This document shows positions 23,914 through 31,483 of a DNA stretch of 35,844 nt, in pieces (within the stretch, counting starts at the first letter, position 1; each line of letters begins with the position of its first letter). Position numbers and translations under genes: made by a program. The notes beneath the pieces are model-generated. The model was given only the letters and a program-made list of their open reading frames with translations. It was not told where the DNA came from and did no database searches. Origin of the DNA: RUG11551 sp045586185 (lineage in GTDB: Bacteria; Planctomycetota; Planctomycetia; Pirellulales; Thermoguttaceae); contig JAZMZV010000275.1 in NCBI GenBank assembly GCA_045586185.1, positions 1-35,844 of the forward strand, read 5' to 3'.

Positions 23914-24089
23914 AACATCGGAAAAACTCAAGTCGTTTTAGTATATTATATAATTATATACGAAAAAAGTTTTAAAATGTTAGGATCGCAAAGAAAATTT
24001 GTGGTTCTTCCGGCAAGTTGGAGTCTGCGCAAACGCCAGACGCCAATTAACCGAAAAACCCTTTTTGGGGAAATGTCCGTAGAATTGAA

Positions 24090-24117
24090 TTGACAAATTC
24101 TTTGCTTGCAGTATAAT
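24090..24117 (+). promoter_or_regulatory. Strong sigma70-type promoter
   Basis: TTGACA (24090-24095) and TATAAT (24112-24117), both perfect consensus, are separated by 16 bases. Transcription should start near 24124 and read through the broken hydrolase leader into the HD gene and then the hydrolase. Confidence 0.75.
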
Positions 24118-24166
24118 TCAAATACTATCTTTCTGGTGTGCGGTTACCGGATAACCCCATAATTAC

Positions 24167-24246
24167 CCAAAGGAGTATTAAACATAACCAGATTCATTAT
24201 AGGAGCAATTCTTATTGCAATGAATTTTACCGCGAACGCTGCTTGA
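24167..24246 (+). pseudogene. Broken 5' copy of the downstream hydrolase gene
   Basis: Bases 24167-24242 match 24899-24974 along 76 positions at roughly 80-85% identity. The match covers the ribosome site (CCAAAGGAGTAT), the start region and the signal-peptide codons. The start codon has become ATA (24184-24186), and the frame reads ITRFIIGAILIAMNFTANAA before a TGA at 24244-24246, exactly where the mature protein would begin. The fragment sits directly behind the strong promoter, where a first gene should start. It is therefore probably the remnant of an earlier hydrolase copy, displaced when the HD gene arrived or lost by deletion. Confidence 0.7.
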
Positions 24247-24319
24247 GGCTATTGAACAAATGGCGGACTTTCTCTTGAATAAGACAAGAATTGAATTTGA
24301 CAAGGAAACGAGGATAACA

Positions 24320-24919
24320 ATGACAGAAGAACAGAAAAGGACAACGCACCTGTCGCGCGACGAGGCATGGGAGCTTCTCACGCGTTACAATAAAGACGCA
24401 TTCCACCTCCAACACGCTGAAACGGTGGAAAAGACCATGCGCTGGTTTGCCCGTGAACTCGGCTATGCCGAGGAAGAGGACTACTGGGGAATCGTAGGCA
24501 TGCTGCACGACATCGACTTCGAGCTGTGGCCGCAGGAGCATTGCTTGAAAAGCCAAACGCTCCTGAAGGAACTCGGCGTGGAGGACTCCATCAACCGCGC
24601 CGTCGCCTCGCATGGCTACGGAATCGCCAACGACATTGCGCCGGAACATCTGATGGAGAAGGTTCTCTTCGCCGTTGACGAACTGACGGGATTGTTGGGC
24701 GCGGTCGTGCTGATGTATCCCTCCAAGAGCGCAAAAGACCTCAACCTCAAGAGCGTAAAGAAGAAGTTCAAGGACAAGAAGTTCGCCGCCGGGTGTTCGC
24801 GCGACGTGATTCAGCGAGGCGCGGATCAGCTTGGCTGGACGCTTGACGAACTCATTGAACGCACGATTGCTGCAGTTCAGTCGTTTTTACCATATTTTCC
24901 AAAGGAGTATCAAACATGA
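24320..24919 (+). CDS. HD-domain protein, putative metal-dependent phosphohydrolase (199 aa)
   Basis: The start at 24320 has GAGG 6 bases upstream; the longer in-frame ATG at 24260 adds 20 residues with no ribosome site. The HD superfamily quartet is present: H32 (FHLQHAETVEK), H63-D64 (IVGMLHDIDFE) and D120 (FAVDELTGLL), plus H98 in ASHGYG. The whole protein is one helical HD domain, as in small HDIG-type hydrolases that act on nucleotides or phosphate esters; the substrate is unknown. It is cytoplasmic. The last residues FPKEYQT are encoded by the repeat that carries the next gene's ribosome site, and the stop overlaps that gene's ATG (ATGA). Confidence 0.82.
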   Translation: MTEEQKRTTHLSRDEAWELLTRYNKDAFHLQHAETVEKTMRWFARELGYAEEEDYWGIVGMLHDIDFELWPQEHCLKSQTLLKELGVEDSINRAVASHGYGIANDIAPEHLMEKVLFAVDELTGLLGAVVLMYPSKSAKDLNLKSVKKKFKDKKFAAGCSRDVIQRGADQLGWTLDELIERTIAAVQSFLPYFPKEYQT

Positions 24920-25947
24920 CCAGATTCATTTTAGGAGCAATTCTCATGGCAATGACATTGACTACAAACGCTGCGGAACTGGAACTGACGCAGGAATGGG
25001 ACAAGACGTTCCCGAAGTCCGAGAAGGTAGACCACTGCAAAGCGACCTTCAAAAACCGCTTTGGCATCACGCTGGCGGCGGACGTGTACAAGCCGAAAGG
25101 CGCGACGGGACGGCTTGCGGCGATTGCCGTCAGCGGTCCATTTGGGGCAGTGAAGGAACAGTCGAGCGGTCTTTACGCCCAGACGCTTGCGGAGTGCGGG
25201 TTTTTGACCATCGCGTTCGACCCGTCCTTCACAGGGGAATCGGGCGGTTCGCCTCGCTACGTTGCCTCGCCGGACATCAATACCGAAGACTTCCAGGCAG
25301 CTGTCGATTACCTTATTAGCCGGGACGACGTTGACCCGGAGAAAATCGGCATCCTCGGCATTTGCGGATGGGGCGGTCTTGCCATCAATGCAGCAGCGAT
25401 CGATACGCGCGTCAAAGCAACCGTTGCCTCAACGATGTACGACATGACCCGCGTTACAGCCAACGGCTACAACGACGCGGAGGATTCCGCAGCCGAACGC
25501 ATGAAGAAACGCGAAGCGATGAACGCCCAGCGCATCGTCGATTTCAGATCCGGCGATCCCAAACGCGGCGGCGGGGTCATTGATCCGCTTCCGGACGATG
25601 CTCCGCAATTTGTCAAGGACTACTACGCCTACTACAAGACGCCGCGCGGCTTCCATACCCGCTCGCTCAACTCGACGGACGGCTGGAACGTAACGAGTTT
25701 CCTCTCTTTCCTGAACGCCAAGTTGCTCGCCTACGCCGACGAAATCGAGAGCGCGGTTATGGTCGTTCACGGTGAAAAAGCGCACAGCCGCTACTTCGGC
25801 GAGACGGCGTTCAAAATGCTCAAGGGCGACAACAAAGAACTTCTGATCGTCCCCGGCGCGTCGCACTGCGACCTCTACGACGGCGGCGGAAAGAACGCCA
25901 TTCCGTTCGACAAGATTGAGGCGTTTTACAGGAAGAATCTGAAATGA
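24916..25947 (+). CDS. Exported alpha/beta hydrolase, YcjY/dienelactone-hydrolase-like (343 aa)
   Basis: A short Sec signal (MTRFILGAILMAMTLTTNAA) leads into an alpha/beta hydrolase. The nucleophile elbow reads G-I-C150-G-W-G-G, so the nucleophile is cysteine rather than serine, as in dienelactone hydrolase. The histidine is H317 in PGASHCDLYD; the acid residue is not obvious near HGEKAHSRYF. ITLAADVYKPKG and FDPSFTGESGGSPR are typical of the YcjY-like group common in gut bacteria. The natural substrate is unknown; an ester or lactone is likely. AAAGGAG lies 9 bases before the ATG, inside the HD gene, implying translational coupling. The pair may have been acquired together. Confidence 0.85.
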   Translation: MTRFILGAILMAMTLTTNAAELELTQEWDKTFPKSEKVDHCKATFKNRFGITLAADVYKPKGATGRLAAIAVSGPFGAVKEQSSGLYAQTLAECGFLTIAFDPSFTGESGGSPRYVASPDINTEDFQAAVDYLISRDDVDPEKIGILGICGWGGLAINAAAIDTRVKATVASTMYDMTRVTANGYNDAEDSAAERMKKREAMNAQRIVDFRSGDPKRGGGVIDPLPDDAPQFVKDYYAYYKTPRGFHTRSLNSTDGWNVTSFLSFLNAKLLAYADEIESAVMVVHGEKAHSRYFGETAFKMLKGDNKELLIVPGASHCDLYDGGGKNAIPFDKIEAFYRKNLK

Positions 25948-26033
25948 TGTCGAAGAATTCCTTTTAACGTGCCGCCTACGACGTTCACGCGAACGACTAA
26001 AGCTGAATAGAAAAAACAGATACGGTCGAATCT

Positions 26034-26126
26034 GTTAGTTGTAAGTGGTAAGTTGTAAGTGGTAAGGACACAAAGCGATTTGCTTGGCTTATTCCTTACC
26101 ACTAACTACTAACCACTTGCCACTTT
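26034..26126. repeat. Heptamer-array element 7 (unit GTAAGTG)
   Basis: The left arm gtaagtg, gtaagtt, gtaagtg, gtaagg is followed by the core CACAAAGCGATTTGC and an inverted right arm (ccttacc, actaact, actaacc, acttgcc). The arms can pair into a long hairpin. It is the same element as 7858-7940 in opposite orientation, and its right arm touches the stop codon of the acetyltransferase gene, between two converging genes. Confidence 0.8.
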
Positions 26127-26658
26127 ACGGTCTGTCCAGAGTCTTAAACAGCAGTACTCTTGGATAGCCCGGGTGGGGGTCAGGGACAGCTCTGCCTTTG
26201 TTCTCGTAACCTTCCGCCAGAACATTTTTGAGACTGAAGCTGTTGTCCGGGTGAGCGATTGCTCCGATGTACTTGAGCTGAGGATTTTTGAGAGCTTCAG
26301 CCTCGAGCGCGCGCAGCAGCGTTCTTTGCAGACCGTGACCGCGATACGCCTCTTTGACGATTGCCATCTTGGCGTAGGCGAACTGTTTGTCTTCGTTATT
26401 TTGATAGTTATTCAGAAGCGTCTTAAACATGCCATGCGAATCCCCAAAGGACATCGCAATACAGGCTGCCAGTTCGTCGTTACAGTACGCGCCGAGAACA
26501 ATCTGGTCGTTATTCTTCAGACCGTCTTCCAGCTCGCAGCGTTCTGTTACAATATACCAGTTTCCCCTGCCGGTCTTGTTATTGATCTCAATAACATGAT
26601 CCTGCATTTCCATAATCGTATCGACGTCTTCAATTGAACACGGTTTTATCGTAAACAT
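26125..26658 (-). CDS. GNAT family N-acetyltransferase (177 aa)
   Basis: This is a single GNAT domain. The acetyl-CoA-binding motif A reads AKMAIVKEAYRGHGLQRTLL (the R/Q-x-x-G-x-G/A signature is YRGHGLQ), preceded by strand beta-4 and followed by LKYIGAIAHPDNSFSLKNVLAEGYENKG, the usual alpha-4/beta-6 region. It acetylates an amine of unknown identity in the cytoplasm. AAAGGA lies about 7 bases before the ATG. It starts 14 bases after the helicase stop on the same strand, so it is probably the second gene of that operon, although no functional link is evident. Confidence 0.88.
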   Translation of the reverse strand: MFTIKPCSIEDVDTIMEMQDHVIEINNKTGRGNWYIVTERCELEDGLKNNDQIVLGAYCNDELAACIAMSFGDSHGMFKTLLNNYQNNEDKQFAYAKMAIVKEAYRGHGLQRTLLRALEAEALKNPQLKYIGAIAHPDNSFSLKNVLAEGYENKGRAVPDPHPGYPRVLLFKTLDRP

Positions 26659-26672
26659 GATTTATCCTTTTG

Positions 26673-29342
26673 TTACATAGACTCCCGTTCTTCTTCCGAC
26701 TTGGCGAGGATTTCCTCTGTCGCCTGCGGGTCGGCGGCAGAGCAGCATTGACGCAGCGCATCGGCGACGCCCAACAGTTCCGGCTTCCACGTTTCCCGGA
26801 CGCTGACAGGAACGTCCAGCTGAGCGAATTCTTCCAGCAGCAGAATCATGCGGAGCAGGTGCCGGAAAATCAAGCCCTCCTGACGCGCCAGCCCCTTCGT
26901 CGTGACATACTTGTTGAACTCGCCGTTGAACTCCAGAATTTCGCCGGTTATCCAAACCGGGGTGATTTCGATTTCCTCTACCAGCGGGTATTCGTACTGG
27001 AACAGACGATAGAGCTTTTCCGCAAACGGAATCACCCAAACCCGTTCCGAGGCGTCCGGCAGACCGCCGAAACGTTCCCGCTCTTCCTGAATTTCCTCTT
27101 TCGTTTTTTCGACAAGTTCGTCGATTGTCGCCAAGCCGAGTTGTAACAGTTGTTTGTCCAGACGGCTTTGCGCCAGACGTCCCGGCGGCAGCTCCCACTG
27201 ACGAGGAACGCGAACGTTGCGTAACAGCGTCTTGGGAACTTCCAAAACGGACTCGAACGCCTGTAGCTTCTCTTTAAGATCCGCGTCGACCAATTGATCA
27301 ATCAGAAACGCCCCGTAGAGCGGATTGATCGACCGAATCTGAGTCAGAATCGACATCTTTTCAGTCCCAGCGGCGCGAAGGGGCGACCAGGACGGATCGG
27401 ATGTTGAGGAAGTCTCGATTGCTTTAGAGTTAGGAGTGAGGAGTGAGGAGTTTTTTAATTCGGAATTAGGAATGCGGAATTCGGAATTAGTTCTAGCGAG
27501 CGACGGGAGCGGTTCTTGTTTAACTGGTTCGGACACGCTTGCGTCTTCTTGCAACTCTTCGTCTGACTGCTCAGAGTCGTCTGAAGAAGAATCATCTTCG
27601 AGCGGCGCTTCGCGTAATTCCGCATTCCGAATTCCGCATTCCGAATTATTCTCCTCTTCCTCTTCGTCAAACAGCCCGAACCCAAATCCCTGTTCCTCTT
27701 CCGGTTCTTGCGAAGCTTCCTTTTCCGGCAGGTATTTGATCTCAATAGCGGGAGCGTCGGGCGAGGGTTCCGTTCCCAAGTCAAGTTCCGTAATAAGACG
27801 GGATTTATCGGCAGGCGGAGCGGGTTCCAGAACGACATAGCCCGCGTTGTGAAGCGTCAGGAGCGCCTGATCGAGATCCCGCTGACCGCGTTCCATGCGT
27901 CCGGAATCGAGCAAACGGTCTTGAACCAGCTTTCGCAGCTGACCAACGTCCGGCGACGCCTGAAGCATAAACGCCAGCAACCGCCACGGAATCTGCCCGA
28001 CGGAATGAAGGTTTTCTGCCTTGGCGTTTTGCAGGATCTGAAACTGCTTTTCCGACCAGTACTGCTCTTCCGGCGACCGCTTGGGCTGTTTCTTTTTGAG
28101 CTGTTTTTTGGCTTTCTGCAAGTTCGGGTCAGGCGTGTTTTCGGGAATCTGATCGTACTTCTTCTGCCAGCGGGCGATTTTGACGTCGTCCGGATGAGCC
28201 AGAGCGAACACGTATCCTTGCGTGTCGAACTGAGGGCGTCCGGCGCGACCGAAAATCTGGTGAGCCGTCCCGAACGGAACGAGCTTCTTTTTCCCTTTCG
28301 GCCCTTTAAGCAGGCTGGGCAGAACCACCGACCGCGCCGGCAGGTTGATTCCAGCCGACAGCGTCTCGGTACAGGCGCAGACCGCCAGCAGTTTTTTCTG
28401 GAAACATCGTTCCACGATTCGCCGGTACTTGGGCATGACCCCGGCATGATGAACGCCGACGCCGCGAAGAAGCATCGTCTTGAGCTTGGGACCAATGCCG
28501 TCCGTCATTTTTTCAGACTGCAGTTCCGCCAGCAGCCCCGCCTGTTGTTGAGCGGAGATAAGCTTTTTTCCCTTGAGGATTTCCGCATAGTCCCAGCACA
28601 AATCCCGGCTAAAGCAGAACAGCAGCGCTGGGGTTCGGCGCGTTTCGTCGTTGCCAAGCGCCATTTCCTCGACGAATTCTTCCAGGAAATGCTCCTCGTC
28701 CCACTGAAACATCAACGGGACTTTTCGCTCGTCCGACTCAACGACTTCCAGCTTCCGATGATGCCGCGTTTCCAGCCAGATGGCGAACTGCTTCGCATTC
28801 CCGACCGTTGCTGACAGCAGCAGCGTCCGAATTCTCGGAGGAAGAAGCCGAAGCGAGAATTCCCAGACGATTCCCCGTTCCGGGTCGTTAAACTGATGGA
28901 ATTCGTCCATGACGACCGCGTCGACGTCGTCGAAATTCAAGGCGGAACTCTCCGCCGCCGCGCTTTCGGGCTGAAGAAGTCGATTGAACAGGATTTCAGC
29001 AACGACAACCAGGATTTTGGCGTCTGGATTGATTTTGCGGTTGCCCGTAACCAGCCCGACGTCGTTGGGGTCAAACCCCCACTGAGCCGCTTTGACCTGC
29101 AATTCGTGAAATTTCTGGTCAGTCAGAGCGATTAACGGCGTTGTGTAGTACGCCCTTCGTCCGGTAGTTAGAGCTTCAAAAACAACGGCTTCGGCAATGA
29201 GCGTCTTTCCCATTCCCGTCGGCGCGGACACGAGCACGCCCTGCTCGGAAGAAAACCACGCCAAAAGGGCTTCTTCCTGCATGGGATACAATTCGTAGGG
29301 AACCTGAGCTAAAAACGCCTCGTAGATTTCGTCGCGGGTCAT
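26673..29342 (-). CDS. Ski2-like DExH-box helicase (889 aa)
   Basis: This is a superfamily 2 RNA or DNA helicase. Walker A is A40-PTGMGKT47, motif Ia TTPLIALTDQK, motif II D146-E-F-H149, motif III LLSATVGN, motif V TETLSAGINLPARSVVLP and motif VI QIFGRAGRP near residue 365, as in Ski2/Mtr4-type enzymes. An acidic low-complexity linker (about 540-650) separates the helicase core from a C-terminal domain of about 230 residues. Parts of that linker (about 565-577 and 618-640) are translations of the heptamer repeat family found in spacers, giving NSECGIRNAEL and NSEFRIPNSEL. The role is likely RNA turnover or DNA repair; the family is not resolved further. A good promoter lies upstream, and the GNAT gene follows. 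Confidence 0.9.
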   Translation of the reverse strand: MTRDEIYEAFLAQVPYELYPMQEEALLAWFSSEQGVLVSAPTGMGKTLIAEAVVFEALTTGRRAYYTTPLIALTDQKFHELQVKAAQWGFDPNDVGLVTGNRKINPDAKILVVVAEILFNRLLQPESAAAESSALNFDDVDAVVMDEFHQFNDPERGIVWEFSLRLLPPRIRTLLLSATVGNAKQFAIWLETRHHRKLEVVESDERKVPLMFQWDEEHFLEEFVEEMALGNDETRRTPALLFCFSRDLCWDYAEILKGKKLISAQQQAGLLAELQSEKMTDGIGPKLKTMLLRGVGVHHAGVMPKYRRIVERCFQKKLLAVCACTETLSAGINLPARSVVLPSLLKGPKGKKKLVPFGTAHQIFGRAGRPQFDTQGYVFALAHPDDVKIARWQKKYDQIPENTPDPNLQKAKKQLKKKQPKRSPEEQYWSEKQFQILQNAKAENLHSVGQIPWRLLAFMLQASPDVGQLRKLVQDRLLDSGRMERGQRDLDQALLTLHNAGYVVLEPAPPADKSRLITELDLGTEPSPDAPAIEIKYLPEKEASQEPEEEQGFGFGLFDEEEEENNSECGIRNAELREAPLEDDSSSDDSEQSDEELQEDASVSEPVKQEPLPSLARTNSEFRIPNSELKNSSLLTPNSKAIETSSTSDPSWSPLRAAGTEKMSILTQIRSINPLYGAFLIDQLVDADLKEKLQAFESVLEVPKTLLRNVRVPRQWELPPGRLAQSRLDKQLLQLGLATIDELVEKTKEEIQEERERFGGLPDASERVWVIPFAEKLYRLFQYEYPLVEEIEITPVWITGEILEFNGEFNKYVTTKGLARQEGLIFRHLLRMILLLEEFAQLDVPVSVRETWKPELLGVADALRQCCSAADPQATEEILAKSEEERESM
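27426..27650. repeat. Heptamer-array element 8 inside the helicase gene
   Basis: Arm 1 (27426-27491) holds gaggagt units then aattcgg, aattagg, aatgcgg, aattcgg. Arm 2 (about 27614-27650) is the inverse (aattccg, cattccg, aattccg, cattccg). They are separated by about 120 bp of acidic coding sequence. Because 7 is not a multiple of 3, three heptamers give a 7-residue period, and both orientations happen to be free of stops in the helicase frame. Confidence 0.8.
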
Positions 29343-29416
29343 TGCCGTATTACGTTGATAATAGTATATTTATTGATAACCGCCCGGGTTTACGAATCCA
29401 GGCGCGTATTTAGGGA

Positions 29417-29444
29417 ATTATACCATAAAACGGATAAGAATCAA
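29417..29444 (-). promoter_or_regulatory. Promoter of the helicase operon
   Basis: On the minus strand TTGATT (29444-29439) and TATAAT (29422-29417) are 16 bases apart, about 75 bases before the helicase ATG. It is divergent from the tRNA promoter. Confidence 0.5.
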
Positions 29445-29495
29445 TGAACGTTCTGGAAATCTCCAAATATTTTGGAAAATTTCAGGCGCGGGCGG

Positions 29496-29523
29496 TTGAC
29501 AAAATATAAAAACGTGGCATAAT
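29496..29523 (+). promoter_or_regulatory. Promoter of tRNA-Val
   Basis: TTGACA (29496-29501) and CATAAT (29518-29523) are 16 bases apart and end 43 bases before the tRNA 5' end. Confidence 0.65.
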
Positions 29524-29566
29524 ACGTTCATTCAGTTTGCGGACAGCGTCTGCAAATCATAGAAAT

Positions 29567-29641
29567 GGGCAGTTAGCGCAGTTTGGTTAGCGCGCCTCCC
29601 TGACACGGAGGAGGTCACAGATTCGAGTTCTGTACTGCCCA
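29567..29641 (+). tRNA. tRNA-Val (anticodon GAC)
   Basis: A complete cloverleaf folds. The acceptor is GGGCAGT/ACTGCCC. The D-arm is GCGC/GCGC around AGTTTGGTTA. The anticodon arm is CCTCC/GGAGG with loop CTGACAC (anticodon GAC, reading GUC and GUU). The T-arm is ACAGA/TCTGT with loop TTCGAGT. The discriminator base is A. The 3' CCA is not encoded and must be added after transcription. A T-run right after the gene (29642-29648) probably ends transcription. Confidence 0.95.
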
Positions 29642-29739
29642 TTTTTTTATTTCTTGAACGTTTTGCTTTTCATAGCAAGACGTCTTTTTGTTTTATATAA
29701 GAGCTTATAATTTAATTGTTTACGGATAGGCTATTCGTT

Positions 29740-30222
29740 CTAAAATGAATTTAGCGCCCAGACGCTGACGTTGAGGCTGGCGGCGTAAATGAGCCACAGG
29801 ATTTGCGGCAGAATCAGTTCCGCCCCGAGGCGGGTGAGTTTCCAAAGACGATGGTACAGGTTGAGCGTTGAGACAAATATCGCCAACATAAACGCCAGTC
29901 CGAGCAGCGGGCTGTGAACGCCGAAAAATGCCGCTGTCCACGCTAACTGGAGCGCCAGGTTTATCAAAAAGGCGATTATCAAGTTACGGCGCATCGCGCC
30001 TTCTGCCAGCCGCCATCCAAGCCACGTTCCGACCGGCAGGAGGATATACAGAATCGTCCAGACGACCGGGAATACCCAGTTCGGCGGCGAAAGCGGTCCG
30101 CGTTCCAATCCCTCGTACCACGGTTCCAGATTGGAATAGACAATCATTCCGCCAAGCGCGCTGGTAGCAAAACTTAAAACAATAAACGCCGTCAGGATTA
30201 AAAAGGGATGTTTCTGGTTCAT
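29740..30222 (-). CDS. TspO/MBR family tryptophan-rich sensory protein (160 aa)
   Basis: This is a five-helix membrane protein of the TspO/peripheral benzodiazepine receptor family, whose members bind porphyrins. The start at 30222 gives MNQKHPFLILTAFIVLSFAT; the longer frame adds 15 residues without membrane character. Diagnostic segments are the first-loop NLEPWYEGLERGPLSPPNWVFPVVWTILYILL stretch with its conserved Pro and Trp residues, NLALQLAWTAAFF, and the last helix IYAASLNVSVWALNSF. Length matches the family. A TATAAT lies only 10 bases before the ATG and no Shine-Dalgarno is visible, so the message may have a very short leader. It is separated from purQ by a strong terminator. Confidence 0.9.
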   Translation of the reverse strand: MNQKHPFLILTAFIVLSFATSALGGMIVYSNLEPWYEGLERGPLSPPNWVFPVVWTILYILLPVGTWLGWRLAEGAMRRNLIIAFLINLALQLAWTAAFFGVHSPLLGLAFMLAIFVSTLNLYHRLWKLTRLGAELILPQILWLIYAASLNVSVWALNSF

Positions 30223-30311
30223 AATCGCTGAATTATAATCCCTTGGGCAAGAGAACGAGACTAGCAAACCCTCAATAAAAAGTTGGTTTCGATAACAAAA
30301 AAGTTCAGCAA

Positions 30312-30361
30312 CAAAAAAGCGGTTAGCTCAAAGAGGATAATTATTCCTTGAGTTAACCGCT
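30312..30361 (-). terminator. Intrinsic terminator of purQ
   Basis: AGCGGTTAGCTCAA (30318-30331) pairs with TTGAGTTAACCGCT (30348-30361) over 14 bp with one G-T pair. On the minus strand the stem is followed by TTTTTTG. It ends 44 bases after the purQ stop. Confidence 0.85.
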
Positions 30362-30404
30362 GTTGATTAAGCTGTATCAAATTAGCTTTCTGTCAATAAT
30401 TCGA

Positions 30405-31220
30405 TTACGCGAAGAAGTCGATCGCGTTTTTGAAAATCTTCAGACCGTCGCCGAGTTCCGGGTCGAAGCCGTCGGTTCCGACGCGGCGCGTCCATTGAGG
30501 GTTCTGAACGCCCTTGAGGTATCGTTCCGGGTGCGGCATCAAGCCGAAGACGCGGCCGGTTTCGTCACAGCAGCCGGCGGCGTTAGCCTGAGCGCCGTTG
30601 GGGTTGTCCGGTTCCGGAAGAACAGCGTCGAGGTCGTTGATATCGTAATTCGGAGCGCTTGTCAGACGGGGTGCGTAGCGCAGAGCCAGCTGACCGTTGT
30701 CTGCCAGGCGTTTGAGCGTTTGAGCGTCCCGGGCGACGAATTTGCCTTCCGCATGAGCCATCGGCATTTCGATGTCGGTAATTCCCTTTGTGAACACGCA
30801 CGGCGTTTTCGGGTCAACGACCATGCGAACCCAGCGATCCTGGAACCGATGGCAGTTGTTCCACGTCAGCGTCGCCTGAAATCCGTTGTCGTCGATGGGG
30901 AGAATCAGCCCGGACTTGATAAGAATCTGGAATCCGTTGCAGATGCCCAGAATCAGTTTGCCGTCGTCGCGGAATTTATGCAAGGCGTCTGAAAGAGCGT
31001 TTTGCATTTTCGAGGCAAGAATTCGACCGGCGGCAATGTCGTCGCCAAAGCTGAACCCGCCGGGGAAACACAAAATCTGGAATTTATCGAACAGGGACGG
31101 ATTTTCCAGCAGTCGGTTGACGTGAAGCTGTTCGACAGTTCCGCCAGCCTGTTCAAAAGCGAAGCCGGTTTCAATATTGCAGTTGGTTCCGGGCGCGCGA
31201 AGTATCAGGACGTTAATCAT
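30405..31220 (-). CDS. purQ: Phosphoribosylformylglycinamidine synthase, glutaminase subunit (271 aa)
   Basis: PurQ supplies ammonia from glutamine to PurL for the fourth step of purine synthesis (FGAR to FGAM). It is a class I glutamine amidotransferase with catalytic C94 (LGICNGFQ) and the partner residues H230 and E232 (LMPHPERY). MINVLILRAPGTNCNIET and CFPGGFSFGDDIAAGR are typical of PurQ. At 271 residues it resembles the longer PurQ variants rather than the roughly 227-residue Bacillus type. No other pur gene is nearby. The ribosome site is weak. It has its own terminator, so it is a single-gene unit. Confidence 0.95.
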   Translation of the reverse strand: MINVLILRAPGTNCNIETGFAFEQAGGTVEQLHVNRLLENPSLFDKFQILCFPGGFSFGDDIAAGRILASKMQNALSDALHKFRDDGKLILGICNGFQILIKSGLILPIDDNGFQATLTWNNCHRFQDRWVRMVVDPKTPCVFTKGITDIEMPMAHAEGKFVARDAQTLKRLADNGQLALRYAPRLTSAPNYDINDLDAVLPEPDNPNGAQANAAGCCDETGRVFGLMPHPERYLKGVQNPQWTRRVGTDGFDPELGDGLKIFKNAIDFFA

Positions 31221-31299
31221 GTTTGTTAAAGGGAATGGGGTAATTGGAATCGGGTTATTAATGGCTCATCCGGAAACCGCGAACCTATTTTGTGAAACA

Positions 31300-31410
31300 G
31301 CTTTTAGCTTCTAGCCTCTAGCTTTTAATGTTAGCCTCTGGCTTTAAAAGCTAAGAGTAGAGTTTCAAATACACAAGCTAATAGCTAGTGGCTAATAGCT
31401 AGAGGCTTCT
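31300..31410. repeat. Heptamer-array element 9 (unit AGCTAAT/AGCTAGT)
   Basis: The left arm (agcttct, agcctct, agctttt with later agcctct) and inverted right arm (agctaat, agctagt, ggctaat, agctaga, ggct) surround a core with ACACAAGC. It is the same heptamer family as element 6, about 7.5 kb away. It lies between purQ and desulfoferrodoxin and fills most of that spacer. Confidence 0.75.
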
Positions 31411-31483
31411 CAGGTACGGACTTGCCAGATTGACCTTATTGATTGATTATACTCCATTCCCTTAGAGTTTCAAGCCCCCTGCC

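Noticed and set aside
29567..29641. tRNA-Val as an integration site
   Set aside because: No repeat of the tRNA 3' end, integrase or mobile genes were found in the flanking sequence.
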